Assembly (NCBI RefSeq): GCF_910592395.1
Contig: NC_088315.1
Span: forward strand, 1,862,501-1,926,500
Source of the DNA: Lineus longissimus
Lineage: Eukaryota > Nemertea > Pilidiophora > Heteronemertea > Lineidae
Length of the DNA stretch: 64,000 nucleotides
Direction: 5' to 3'
The translations under genes and the position numbers were made by a program. The notes beneath the pieces are model-generated. The model was not told where the DNA came from, searched no databases, and was given only the letters and a program-made list of their open reading frames with translations. Positions 1 to 12,400 of this stretch are shown here, piece by piece. Each line of letters opens with the position of its first letter. Position 1 is the stretch's first letter.

Positions 1-12
1 TTTTTTTCTTAC

Positions 13-2258
13 CGTAGCATCTCCCCAGTAGAAAGTCGAGTTCACCCCATAAAGTCTCATCTTGTCATCCGTATCTGCGATGCTGAGGCTGAGAATCATG
101 GCAACAAAGTAGAAGAGGATGGAGATGGCACCGTTCTGCATTGTCAGGCATTGAATCAGAAACCTTCGGTTCATGCGACACACATCAAATCTGAAATAGC
201 AATGATAAAGAAATTGATACTTATAATTAATAATTTTATAAAATTATACAATTATAAGTTCAACCATTTACCATTTATTCTTTTTGCTAAGGAACTACAT
301 TTTTTGCATTTTTTTTTCATCAGGATTTGAGATAAGACATTTTTTCCAACTGAGGTATTTTGATTAGGAATATAATTTGAAAACAAGAGCAGACAACTTA
401 CCTGTCTAAAGCAGAGACTGTACAGATAACAAACATGAGATAGTAGGCCACTTGAACTGGCCATGCTATTTCGTTGTACAGGTCAAGAAATTCTGTATAG
501 CTGTAGCCAAGGAGTATCAGCACCACAAAGCTGAACTGGCAGATGGCAAAACCGCCAAGTATTCCATGGATGAAGAGAGAGAAAATCCTCAGGCCTTTCT
601 GGCTTGATAATGCAAAGTCTAAAGTGGATGCTCCTTTGGGCTCTTCAGTTTCTGCTGCGAGTCGACGTTCCTCAATTTCTGCCAAACGTCTGGCTAGTTT
701 CTGTTTGTCCTCTTGTCTAAATCGGCCTGAAACAAGAACAATATAGGCCTCGAGAACCGTTCAACTATGATAGAAGAAGAAGGAACAGAGGGAGCCCAAC
801 TATGTTTCGTGAATAGTGAATGGCAAAAGAGTGTTAGTATTATAGTGGGTCACCAAGGAACCCAATGTGCCATCAAGGGAAGTAATCAACCATCTAGCAG
901 GTAAGCTCCTCCCCCATTCACTTCTCTCTGTATCTCTCTTCTCCCACAATACTTACTCTTCTGTTCTATATATAATTTGTTTGCCGGCTGACTCTTGAGA
1001 TTAACACCAGATGGTGCATTCACAACATCCTCTTCATCATCCTCATCATCTGCCTCGGTTTCAGATTTCACGCCATCAATGATGTCATCTTCCAAATCAG
1101 CAAGATCCGCAGCAAGACCACCATTGGCATATTCGTCTTTTAGATTGGTCCTATTGATTAAAGAGTCCATTATTTTTACAACAAAAAATGACATCTAAAA
1201 TATATGATGAGATTCATTTACACTACCATTGAACAGACCCTGTCTTCAAAGATAGACATTTAGAGTCAAGAAAAGACAGGACTGTGGGGCCTTGGTAAGT
1301 TCTAAACTTGGATAAGACCTCCACATACCTGGATGATCTTGGAGTTCTCCTCTTTTTCTTTCTTGGTGTCCTCCTGGGTGTTTCAGGTTCACCCTCGACC
1401 TCTTCAGACTGACCAATCAAACTGTGCTGACTGCCACTGGCATCTTGCTGCTGAAAAGAACAAAATGTCAACACACCAACATTAGACCACCAAACTAAGT
1501 ATTATTACACGGGGTTGATGTCATGGCTACTAAGTCAAACTGACATTGACAACAACAAGTTGGCCCCACTGGCCCCATTTCTCAGTCAATAAATATACGG
1601 TAACAAAGTGTTTATTTTAAACTTGCCAGCCGGCCATGGACATAGAGCCTAGACTAGAGGCTATGCGCCGAGCTAGACTTGATGCGCAATCCCCTCAGCA
1701 GTCAAGGCCTGGAGGTTACGTTCGTCACTGGCCAATCTTTGATGGATTCTAAATAGGGGATTCTAACACCATTCCTTACCGTCAATATGCTGCTGGGCTG
1801 TCAGTGAGTGAAATACTAGAACATTTAGGCCTACAAAACAATAATCTGCATTTGCATAGGATAGGCTATGCTACCGTCCTTTAGCTTACCTTTGGCTTCC
1901 TCGGCGACTTTTTTCGAGGTTTCCTGGCTCTTGGCGTTGCCTGATCGCCATCAACCACATCCCCACCAGTGTCAGCAGACGGCCCTTCTTCACCACCAGC
2001 AGGTTTCGGCCGAGGACGTCTCTTTTTCTTGCGGACACTTCCTTCACCAGGGCCAGGCCCAGCAGCAGAACCAGCCTGCCCACTTTCACTAAAGTCTTGC
2101 CCGTCAGCTGCCGCTTTGGCTGTAGTTGGGCGTTTCTTTTTCTTTGGTCTAGGTTTAGGAACATTCTCACTACCTTCTTTATCATCCGCTCCCCCTGTAC
2201 CACCAAGGGGAGGCAGTTTTCTGCTTTTAGGCTTTTTGTTGCCAAGATCGTCCGCCAT
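13..2258 (-). CDS. TMEM237: TMEM237-like transition-zone membrane protein (C-terminus outside window)
   Basis: Coding exons on the minus strand: 2258-1890, 1450-1329, 1150-957, 726-402 and 190-13. All junctions are GT-AG and the frame holds through 396 codons. The gene then continues past the left edge, with a donor at 12-8. I start at the ATG at 2258 (MADDLGN), which sits in an AAAATGG context; a longer in-frame start at 2342 is possible. The first ~230 residues are low complexity: Lys/Arg/Pro-rich blocks, then an acidic stretch of Asp/Glu. A charged helix (residues ~230-255) and hydrophobic spans in exons 4 and 5 follow. This basic/acidic tail plus tetraspan C-terminal half matches TMEM237 (ALS2CR4), known as a Joubert-syndrome protein of the ciliary transition zone. 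The family call is from architecture and recalled similarity, so it is good but not proven. MTRF1L lies just upstream on the same strand. Confidence 0.75.
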
Positions 2259-2710
2259 TTTGACGCTAAACTTACGCGCACTTGAAACGGTAGATGGCGC
2301 CACGAAAACTTGATACATTAGAGACGTTCCGAAATTGGACATTTACGTCACGTATTGTAGGCAGGCTAATGCGGAGTACTTTGGACGGGGGGGGGCTCCT
2401 CACTCCGGATTTGGGACAGGTTGGGGAACTTTGATCCCAAATTGGGCAGAAAACGGTCCTGATGTATCATTATAAAGTTCCATCCGCAATCCTGCTGCCG
2501 ATCGCCGACAGGTCATTTTCGACAAATCCTAATACTATTTCTTGACTCCCCTTAAATCCCGACACAATAATGTATGTCGCGCCCGAAAATCCCGACCGTT
2601 TTTTGGCCTACCTGGTGTCCTGTACCAAGTAGGGGATGGATTATCAGTAACCAGAACAATCCTACATGTACAAATAAAATAACATCAATTGCAATTCCCA
2701 TTCTATATTT
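2259..2710. other. Spacer between TMEM237 and MTRF1L
   Basis: This ~450-bp gap must hold the TMEM237 promoter and 5' leader (minus strand) and the downstream flank of MTRF1L. I see a run of ten G around 2384 and no TATA box. No ORF here looks coding. Confidence 0.5.
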
Positions 2711-2716
2711 TTTATT
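2711..2716 (-). other. Polyadenylation signal of MTRF1L
   Basis: The plus strand reads tttatt, so the minus strand has the canonical AATAAA about 160 bp past the MTRF1L stop codon. This position is normal for a short 3' UTR. Confidence 0.6.
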
Positions 2717-2873
2717 TAGATAAGGATATGTTTACAATGCAGATATAAACCAGCAAACTTGCCACAGCACCTAGAACACGTAGAAACAAATATTTTGTGA
2801 GAATTCAGACAACTTCAGTAGGAGTAACAGAAAGTGTCCGACAATATTTTCGAAACTCATGGTTTGAGCTAGT

Positions 2874-5800
2874 CTAATCAGCATCGAGTATCTCATTCAA
2901 GATTTCGATTCTGGACTCCTCCAGTAAACTTTCAATCATCTCATGCAACAACTCCTTCCCTGCTAAATATGCCTCCACATTATGTTCCGTAGCTTTAACT
3001 CGGTGGTCAGTGATTCGATCCTGGCTGTAGTTGTATGTCCTGATCTTTTCTGATCGGCCACCACTTCCAACTTGTAGCTTTCGTTTACTCTGGCGTTGGC
3101 TTGTTTGTTTTTCGAGTTCACGTTGGTATAACCTAGAAACCAAAAAAGGTGATGATCAATCATCCTTGTATATTACTACTATGTATGGTGGGACCATATT
3201 ATGTGGATTCATAATTTCTATGGGGTTTGTGTGCCTAGCAGTGAAATATCATAAGTTCTATATTAAGCTATGTAAACAGAGGAGCAGTTCTCACCTGTGA
3301 TACCAGCAGGAAGTGGAGCTAACTAGCTGAACTAACTGAAATACATGTAGCAGTAGTTCTGCCTTGGACAATCACCAACAGTCTTTCAGTGATAGTGGAT
3401 TGTTTCTACTTGGATAATTTTACGTGATAGAAGTCCTCTGACATCAGTTCTTGAAATCAGTGGTCTCATTGGGGATGAAGCCAGAGCATATTACCGAGAT
3501 TTCAAAACTTTTAATGCATTTTCTTTATTCTTGATTTGGGAACGATCACTCTGAGATTCAGCAACTACACCTGAAATAGACACAAAGATTACTTTACATC
3601 AAAAGCAAGGTTTCGATTCATCGCAACATACAATCATTTCAATAACAAACATCTAAATATGGTTAATTTGATAATCATGAATACAACAGCGCTCAGCATC
3701 TTCTCCTTAAATTTGCAACATCTTCTACATATTCAGTACAATGTAGTTCAGACAGTCTTATGGACCATGTGACATGTGGGCAAAACATGCAATTAGAATA
3801 ACTCCACTGTTTTATCATGAATTCCAACTGTATTTCCTAATATTTCAAAGCACTGGAGGGGTTGGGGTACCCTAACCAAGGAATACCTCGTAAACCCCCC
3901 TGGATACATACCAGTGGGAATATGAGTGAGTCTGACCGCACTCTCCACTTTATTGATATGTTGGCCTCCCTTGCCACTGGCTCGGAATGTATCAAGTCTC
4001 AGGTCAGATGGATTAAGTTGGATGTCAATCTGGATTAAAACAGCAGAAATACTACCATAAACACGAGTAATTTCGAAGTCCTCAAAAGTAACAGTCAGTG
4101 GTTCATCCTTGAAGTATTATGAAAGCCTTGTTGGCTTGTATCATTGGAAGGGATGAAGACTAGACAGGGGGATCACAAGTAAAGTGAATTCACACTCACA
4201 TCATGGGGTTGTGGCAGAATGGCCACTGTCATTGTACTCGTGTGCATCCTGCTCAACTTTTCCGTTTTTGGTATCCGCTGGACACGATGGACACCGCCTT
4301 CATACTTGAGATACTTGAAAACGTCAAGGCCGTGGATGCTGGCACTTGCCCGTCTTATTCCACCTGGAGTGATCAAAACAAAATCGTTAGTGGTTAAATC
4401 AACTCACCAGATAAGGACTCAGTTGAAGAGAGAACAAGTTTTAAAATTGTAATCACAGTACCAATAAATTTCTTGGGAGCTTTCGTAAGAGCACTTTAGT
4501 TCACTTTATTCAATCCACAGAACAGTTGAGATCATCTTTAAAACAGATCAGTACACAATGGAATGGGATAGGGTATTCCGGTCATTCGCAAGGAACAGAA
4601 TATCATCTGCTGGTAAAAACAAAAATTTGTCAAACCTACCTAATTCTGTTTGCTCGCATTCAAAGACTTCGAATTTCCAACCTCGCCACGTTGCATAATT
4701 TTCATACATTGTTAAGATTTCCCTTGTGAACAACATGGCTTCCTGACCGCCGACCCCAGCATGAACTTCCAGGATGATGTCACTGTCATCGATACGTTCT
4801 GGCGGCACCATGAGGTGTAAAATCTAAAACAGCAAGAAACAGTCACATATACATGTAGAACTCCATCATGTGAAGTCACCTTGGCATCAATTCTTTGAAG
4901 TCTCTAATGAGGTTGCGTGTCTTCAAACAAAGTTCAAGTATTTTTACTTTCTACGATAACAAGTTCTTGGCACATTTTTCGTAGTGACCTCACAGTCAGA
5001 GCGCTAGCATTGAATGAAGGACACCAAATATTTTTCTCCAAAGGTTTGCTGTCTATCGACTTATTGAAGCAAGACATATCACGGATCTCGATGGCCTAGT
5101 GGTTAAGGCGCCCGCCTCGTGAACGGAAGGTCGAAGGTTCGAGGCCCGCTGGTAACCTCTTTCCGATGCGGCCGGTTGGTTAGTCGCCAGCTAGTTAAAT
5201 ATAGGGTACAAACTGCCTTCTCGCCAGGCGCATGGCATCAGAGATAGGAGTTTGGAAGTAAAGAGTGTCTCATAAGCCAAAAAGCTGGCTGGCCCTTTCA
5301 TTAGGGGCGACACTATAATAAACAAACTTTTTTATAAGGAGGCGAACATAGCATTTTGATGGACTCTTCATTGTCATATGCCACTGGTGACAAAAAGTAT
5401 CCAGGTTTCGACTTCCTTGTCTCATCCTCAGATTCAAAATAGTATACCTGATCTTCTAGTTGTTCCAGTCTTTCACTCAGTTTGCCCTGTTCTTCTTTTG
5501 TCAGCTCCAACATTTCACCATCACTGCTGTCAAGAGCTGGAAAGAAATAATAGTAAAATGTCATACAGGGAATCAAAAATACCGAAGTGCCAACAACACA
5601 TTTCTGTAGAATTTAAAGACCAATTTATGTGAAGAAATCTACTGTACAAAGCCAACTTAAGCACTCAAAAACTGAAGTTTCAAGCTTGATGTTGTTTGAC
5701 CTCAAGTAGTATCACTACCAGGAGATGGGTTAATAAGGAGGTAAATCAAATGACCAATGACCATTGCAGCAGCAATGCCTTACACTTACATTCTAACATC

Positions 5801-6306
5801 TTTTCAAGCTCCAAAAGTTCCATTTTTGTATTCTCGTATTCCTTGCAGGATTCTGCCAGAGGGGTCAGCTTCCAGTGTATCTTTCCTAATGCCATCCGCT
5901 CGTTGTCACTAACAGCATCTGGCTCCAGAAGCTTTGCCGTCAGATCATCATACTCCTCAAGAGTCTTCTTCAAATGATTTTGCAGAAGAGGGTTTTCCAA
6001 GTAAAGTTTTTCAGATCGTAAAGTATGATATGCTTGGTTGAAACTAGCTAGGGAAGTGTTAGAAGTGTTGGCATTGGCATATGGAACCTTGAGCCAAGAG
6101 GAACAACCCCAAATTCTGGTAAAACTAAATCCAATATTTTGAGATGAATATCTTTTATGACTTGACTCTATTCGTGATTCCCGAGTTCGAAATGTCCAGA
6201 TACATGCTGGTCCACATCTTCTTGAAAATAAATTAGTGGCGTTATAAAGATTTCTCCAGTAGCTAGGGATGAAATGAAGCTTTTGAAACTTTATGAGTGA
6301 GCACAT
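2874..6306 (-). CDS. MTRF1L: Mitochondrial peptide chain release factor 1 (mtRF1a type)
   Basis: Seven coding exons on the minus strand: 6306-5790, 5536-5448, 4823-4640, 4363-4200, 4029-3912, 3570-3495 and 3132-2874 (TAG). They total 469 codons and phases agree at every junction. The protein is a class I release factor that reads stop codons in the mitochondrial ribosome and triggers peptidyl-tRNA hydrolysis. The GGQ catalytic tripeptide is at residues 339-341, in [12 protein letters not shown]. The codon-recognition tripeptide is PKT at 295-297, in [10 protein letters not shown]. The PKT form without insertions marks it as the canonical MTRF1L/mtRF1a type rather than vertebrate MTRF1. The ~468 aa length exceeds the usual ~380 because the N-terminal exon is long. 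That exon begins with a basic, acid-poor stretch suitable as a mitochondrial presequence. The ATG at 6306 is the first in frame. A SINE lies in the intron at about 5.1-5.3 kb. Confidence 0.93.
5078..5335 (+). repeat. tRNA-derived SINE in an MTRF1L intron
   Basis: The head contains a good RNA polymerase III box A (TGGCCTAGTGG at ~5090) and a box B-like GGTTCGAGGCC (~5136), spaced as in a tRNA. The anticodon and T arms do not pair properly, so this is not a working tRNA gene. A tRNA-unrelated body follows, ending near an A-rich stretch at ~5320-5335. It lies antisense to MTRF1L. Boundaries are approximate. Confidence 0.6.
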
Positions 6307-7278
6307 TTTGAAAAGTTCCAATGCACTTCAGCCTCTTCTATTGTCTATCAATCTGATGGCGACACCGTTTCAGAAACAGCAGCGGAGCAGGAGATACAAG
6401 GCCGTATTTAGCGTTGGGGGGAAGCATTCATGCATTTCACCTGGAACAAAGTCAAATGATTTTCGTCAGCCAAACCAAAAATGAGCAGAATCGACCCAAG
6501 TTTGTGAGGGAATGAGTTTCGTCCAAAAATAGATCTGTTTACATACAAATGGCAATTCATTGCAGGTACACGTCAACGGGTCATTGTCGGACGTCAGTTC
6601 GCCAAGAAAACCAAAGGAATTGAAGGATTCATTGAACTGATCAACACATCATTAGTTTTCAGTGAAGTTCAACTGTATTCCTGGATAAATCACTTTGGTA
6701 TATAGGCCTAGAGAGTAAGATTACAATTAACTCACGTTAGTTTGAGTTCCGGGGAGGTAGCGCAGTAAGCACGTTGGTTTAGGGGCGCAATAACCTAGCT
6801 TATAGCGAGCAATTAGTACACTAAGATTTCAGTGATTAACATAATAGTTGCAAGTATTTGGCATTTTAGACTCATATTTCGTGCTATAATAACTACGTTG
6901 TAAACATAATGCTCAAAATTGATTCATGAAAAAGTTGTTAGGGCAATATCAAGCAAGCAGTAATGGAAAAAAGTGTAATTCCATTAACTGAATATTGTTT
7001 TTAGACACTATAACATTCTAGGCCTACTTTTCCGTAAACCACGAGAACAATGTATGTGAAAAAAACAACACATATAAGTGAGGCGCCGAGTATACAGTAA
7101 TTGTAAGGTAAAGAAAAGCTCGGTCTCTAAAGTCTGGAGGTCCGGAGTCCGTAACTGTGACGGTCACGAGAGTGATTTGTTCTTACGGATAGATCGAGAG
7201 GGCGGTTTGGGGTTCCGCCGACGGTGCTCGCATGCATTAGTCGTATCCCCGAAACCTTTACAACGCGAACAAAGCTCG
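6307..7278. other. Intergenic, upstream of MTRF1L
   Basis: AT-rich sequence upstream of the MTRF1L start. It should contain that gene's promoter and leader, but I recognise no core promoter motif, no coding exon and no clear repeat. Confidence 0.4.
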
Positions 7279-7580
7279 TGGCATCCATGACGGTATAGGA
7301 ATTGACGGTGAGGTAACAAAAAAACTCATGGCATATCGGATGCGCATCCGATGACGGTAAAGAAATTGACGGTAAAGGATCTCGTGGCATATCGGATGCG
7401 CATCCGAAGACGGTAAGGGAATTGACGGTGAAGGATCTCGTGGCATATCGGATGCGCATCCGATGACGGAAAAGAAATTGACGGTAAAGGATCTCGTGGC
7501 ATATCGGATGCGCATCCGAAGACGGTAAGGGAATTGACGGTGAAGGATCTCGTGGCATATCGGATGCGCATCCGATGACG
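7279..7580. repeat. 56-bp palindromic tandem array
   Basis: The palindrome-bearing segment gcatatcggatgcgcatccg begins at 7331, 7387, 7443, 7499 and 7555, a constant 56-bp period, preceded by a degenerate unit from ~7279. Each unit carries the perfect palindrome TCGGATGCGCATCCGA and two ttgacggt-like boxes. Units alternate between two variants (atccgatgacgg and atccgaagacgg), giving a 112-bp higher-order repeat. The minus strand is stop-free across the array, but the reading frames there are an artefact of the repeat. An AT-rich ta/tatata stretch borders it on the right. Confidence 0.9.
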
Positions 7581-7638
7581 GTTTTATATACATATATATA
7601 CATGTATATTATATAAATTTTAGTTTTACACTATTATG

Positions 7639-8930
7639 TAAGTGCAAGCTCTAGTGAGCTCACACAACTGTTTGGCAGTCCTGGCTCCTCCATCGTGCTG
7701 ACAACATGATGAGAGAGATGAGACAGTCACAGCCATTGGCTGCTCTGCCAAGTTGTCAACATGGTGAGAGAGATGAGGAAGTCACAGCCAGGCCGATTCA
7801 GTCCTGGCTGCTCCACCGTGTTAACAACATGATGAGAGAGATGAGGAAGTCACAACCAGGCCGAATCAGTCCTGGCTGCTCCACTGCGTTGACAACATGA
7901 TGAGAGTGATGAGACAGTCACAGCCAGGCCGCATCGATCTTCGCCGTACTGCATAGTTGTTAATATGGCGAGAGAGATGAGACAGTCACAGCCAGGCCGA
8001 ATCAGTTCTGGCTGCTCCACCGTGTTGACAATGATTATGGTGAGAGAGATGAGACAGTCACAGCCAGGCCAATAAATCAGTCTTGGCTGCTCTGCCAAGT
8101 TGTCAACATGGTGAGAGAGATAAGGAAGTCACAGCCAGGCCGAATCAGTCCTGGCTGCTCCACCGTGTTGACAACATGATGAGCGTGATGAGACAGTCAC
8201 AGCCAGGCTGCATCAGTCTTCGCTGCACTGCCTAGTTGTTAATATGGTGAGAGAGATGAGACAGTCACAGCCAGGCCAAATAAGTCCTGGCTGCTCTGCC
8301 AAGTTGTCAACTGGTGAGCGAGATGAGACAGTCACAGCCAGGCCGAATCAGTCAGGACTGGCTGCTCCACAGTGTTGACAGCATGGTGAGAGAGATGCTC
8401 AGACGGTCACAACCAGGCCAGGTTTAAAGCACAAATCTCAGGAATATCACATCAAAAGAGTCATTTAATTCATGAAGACAATGTAACTTTTCAAATCTAG
8501 ATACATGAGAAATTTATTTGATATATAGACTATGACATCTTCTCTGATATACTTCTAAATATCATACCATGAGGTGGACATCATTACAAGAAAATATCAA
8601 AATGTCCAAAATGTAAACCATGGGAAATTTTAAAGTTTTAAAAAATATATCCTGACCCAAACTTCCATTTCAGCCTGGACCTCGTTTATCTTGGACCATC
8701 ACACTTGTTCCCCGATGTGGTCTCACTGCTTGAAGGAGTTGGGTCATATTTTCCCTAAACAGCTTCGTCATTGGGTTGCTGCTCATGGGTTCTGCGACTC
8801 ATACACTGGGCTAGGAAATTCTTCCAGGCCTAACTCTGGTCCCCGAAGTTGCCGTTAGGCTGCTTGTAGGGGTTTTCTGCTCAGGCATCATGCTGGAGCA
8901 TTTTGAGCAAGTAGAATTTGATGACTATTA
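7639..8930 (+). repeat. Dispersed repeat with hairpin-forming tandem units, copy 1
   Basis: The copy starts at AGTGCAAGCTCTAGTGA (7640). About 11 diverged units of ~65-73 bp follow (7680-8420), each centred on a cagccagg/cctggctg inverted repeat with a ~10-nt loop. A ~480-bp unique tail (8420-8900) is shared with 59035-59500, for example the matching ccatgggaaatttt and gggctaggaaattcttccag blocks. The 5' start recurs at 9869. Defined ends, internal tandem units and several copies in one window suggest a non-autonomous mobile element. I see no terminal inverted repeats or coding capacity, so the class is open. Confidence 0.75.
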
Positions 8931-9451
8931 TTTTACATGTTCATACATCTTCATAGGAAAATGCATTTTGATGTGGACTCTGATCTCACTTTCACAGAAG
9001 TCAGAAGATCCGCCATCTTGGATCAACAAAATAGGTTGAGAGAGGCCCACTGACTATATTTTGGCCTAAAACTCGCCGATACTTTCATTGTCATTGAAAT
9101 AAAAAGTTATTTTGTGAAAGAATACGACTTGGACTTGTCAGAAATATCAAATTTTTAACAAATACGCTGATAATCTGTAAGTACTAGAACCCATCAGCAC
9201 GTCATCATCACGTACATTTGGGAAAAACTCCCTAACGAGACCTTACACGTTCCCAAATTTCGTGTAGCTACAAATTAATTAATCGTTTTTATCAAAAACA
9301 AATTTTCTTGATATAAGGAAAAAACATGTATATGTATCTATTTGTGAAGCCCAACTTATGTGAAATCTGTTACAGCTTTGATAAATGTTCATGAAGGAAT
9401 TTGCTACCTATTTTTAGTTTGAACCCTTGCATCGGATGCTACACTGTCAGC
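8931..9451 (+). promoter_or_regulatory. Upstream flank of CPSF3
   Basis: These 520 bp separate the repeat copy from the CPSF3 start codon. They must contain the promoter and 5' leader unless a further upstream exon exists. I see no TATA box at a convincing distance, as expected for a housekeeping gene. Confidence 0.35.
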
Positions 9452-12400
9452 ATGGCGTCAAAAAGAAGAATCGATTCTGCAGTTCCCCAAGAAGAGAGTG
9501 ATCAGCTGTTCATAAAACCCCTGTTAGTGTCAAATGTTGTGTAGAAATAAGCCCAGATATACCTGCCTTACGTAGAAATAGGCAGCGCCTTTAGGTTTGA
9601 ATGGGAACCTGCTATAGCCTATAGACTAGTTCATTCCGGCATTTTTTTTGTTTTGATAGACTAGACTTAAGACTAGTCTAGACTATAGACTAGTAGAGTA
9701 GGGGCCTAGATGCTAGTAGCCTAGGCCTATATCTCTTTAGCAGTAAGTCAACTGCATCATCAGAATAGCCAGTGTAGAAGTGGAAAATGTCCCCCCCTTG
9801 GTCCTGCCGCAATGGAATGGTGTCCGGACTATTCTTAGTCTTGCACTCTGAGTCTGACAGATTCATGAAGTGCAAGCTCTAGTGAACTCACATAACTGTT
9901 GACATGGGGGAGACCCAGCAAACCCCCGTACTTCTGACATGATTTAGCTAGTGCATTGGGGGAAAGGCCCCCCAAACCCCCCCCCCCCCGGGCCCCATTA
10001 CATTAGCCTCTCAATATGTCCTTCCGAGCAGCTTACCCAGGGCGAAAGAGTGGAACCCCCAAACCTTTGTGATGGTACACTCCATACAGTCCATAAATCC
10101 TTTGACACGTTTAACCCAGGGCGAGGAATGGGAACTCCTTTGATGGCACCCTAACCCCAACCCTCAACCATCTTACGTAGAAATACAAATAAACAGAAAA
10201 TCACTCGAACAGTGCTTGTATTTGAAGATCTTGAAGTAGGCACCACAGGGACACGTACACAGACTGCACCCAAAAAGATTTTAATATTTGTCATTTCTCG
10301 GTCTGTTCTTCAAACCAAATAACCAGAGACAGTCCATGAAAGATACGGTTTTGATGGGCTGTTCATACCAGTAGAAAAATTGCCATTGACCGAAACCTGA
10401 TCCATTTATTCCAGAATAGCTATGCTATGATCGGGAATGATTGCATCCTCACTTTGCCAGTTGGCAGATTCCACATTTTAGCAGTCTCCCTTTGTCTTAA
10501 GCGTACCATCGCCACTTCCGGGCCAACTCTGTAAAGTGTCATATTATGACTAGGGTCTGAGCTGATATTCATTAACAACCTCATAATCATTATGACTCGT
10601 GTCTTGTTTTTCAGCGGTGCTGGTCAAGAGGTTGGCCGATCATGTATCTTCATACAGTTCAAGGGCAAGAAGATTATGGTAGGAATCATTGTCATACCCC
10701 AACTGTAGTGATGGTGGGGACAAGTACAACCTTTTGAGAATCAAATGTGCAAATACTCTTTGATATTCCTGGTCCATCTATTTAGTAAAGAATGTCCCAG
10801 TACTCTGACATATTAACATTTAACATTTCAAATATGTTTCAGTTGGATTGTGGTATCCACCCTGGCAAGTCTGGCATGGAAGCACTACCATACCTCGATG
10901 TCATCAATCCAGAGGATATTGATATTCTTCTTATCAGCCAGTAAGTTCAACATATCTTATGTCAGGATAATTGTATACTACCAATAGCATGTAATACTAG
11001 GATAGCTGGAGTCGGGAGAAAACGTGCACATACATGACATTATTATCCCTGTACCATCTTTAATTGAATTCAAGTAACAAGTAGAGCAGCCTGGGCTTTG
11101 TCCAAAAGGTGTTTCTACCTTGTTATATCCAAGACTATGTGAAAAAAAACCCTCCAGGGTTTTATCGACTATTATTATAGCCCCAATTGTGTTTTTTACA
11201 TAATATGAATTGCTTGTTTCAGCTTCCATTTGGACCACTGTGGTGCTCTACCCTGGTTCCTGATGAAGACGGCTTTCAAAGGAAGATGCTTCATGACCCA
11301 TGCAACAAAAGCCATTTATCGTTGGCTCTTGTCTGATTATGTCAAAGTCAGCAATATTGCTACAGAACAGATGTTGTATAGTGAGACAGATATTGAGAGT
11401 AGCATGGACAAGATTGAGACTGTCAACTTTCATCAGGAAATGGATATAAATGGTGTCAAGTTTTGGTGTTATAATGCAGGCCATGTGCTGGGAGCTGCTA
11501 TGTTCATGCTCGAAATTGCTGGTGTCAAGGTGAGTTTGGACTGCCTCATTAGAGTTTTATTTAAAAGGAGGCACTCTATTAAAACACAAAGAATAGGGTA
11601 GGGTCCGGTGTACATCTGTTATAACAAAACTTTTATAATTTCAAATGAAATGTCTTCAAACCAGGCAAAGATGCAACAAGGATATTTAGTGTAAACTTTT
11701 GACAGATCGTTTGATATCTTTTTCCAGATTCTCTATACCGGTGATTTCTCTCGCCAGGAGGATCGGCATTTGATGGCTGCGGAAATTCCAAATGTCAAAC
11801 CGGATGTCCTAATAACAGTGAGTATGTTGTTCGACTGGCAGGTTAGAGTGAACACCATACAGGTTTATAACATGGGCAAAGATTGAATCATTTACCGTCT
11901 GCGCTATGTTGATGTTTTGCAGGCTATGAATTGGGAAGAATTCCACTATCCATTACCAATACCAATTGATATAATCAAGACCAATGACTGCTGAACAAAT
12001 GCGTTTAGTGTGTATTACATGTACATGTACATACTCTCAACTCGGCTCTGTAAGACCTGATCATATATTTCTTGCCCGCCCATTACAGACATGTAGGATT
12101 ACCCAAAATCACGATTCCAACCAGTGAGGTCTGACGAGAATTTTTATAGGCCTACCACCCCTAATCTGGATGAATATCCTTATGAATAAACATCATAAAT
12201 GTGGTATTGGGTAGTATTATCAACCTGGTCTTATAGAGCCGAGTTGAGAGTATATGTCTCCAAGTGCAACTTGAATTTTTTCCAGGAATCCACCTATGGA
12301 ACTCACATCCATGAAAACAGAGAGGAGAGAGAAAGTCGTTTCACTGGTTTAGTGCATGATATCGTCAGCAGAGGGGGTCGCTGTCTCATCCCTGTCTTTG

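Noticed and set aside
1969-2313. Plus-strand ORF of 114 codons
   Set aside because: It is the antisense shadow of TMEM237 exon 1, whose Lys/Arg/Pro-rich codons read as Leu/Phe/Gly-rich on the other strand.
5084-5150. Functional tRNA gene
   Set aside because: Boxes A and B are present, but the anticodon and T stems do not pair; it fits a SINE head better.
7279-7580. CRISPR-like array
   Set aside because: The units are contiguous tandem copies without unique spacers, and the genome is eukaryotic.
7127-7603. Minus-strand ORFs of 158, 111 and 81 codons over the 56-bp array
   Set aside because: All frames are open because the repeat unit lacks minus-strand stops; the same peptide motifs simply rotate through frames.
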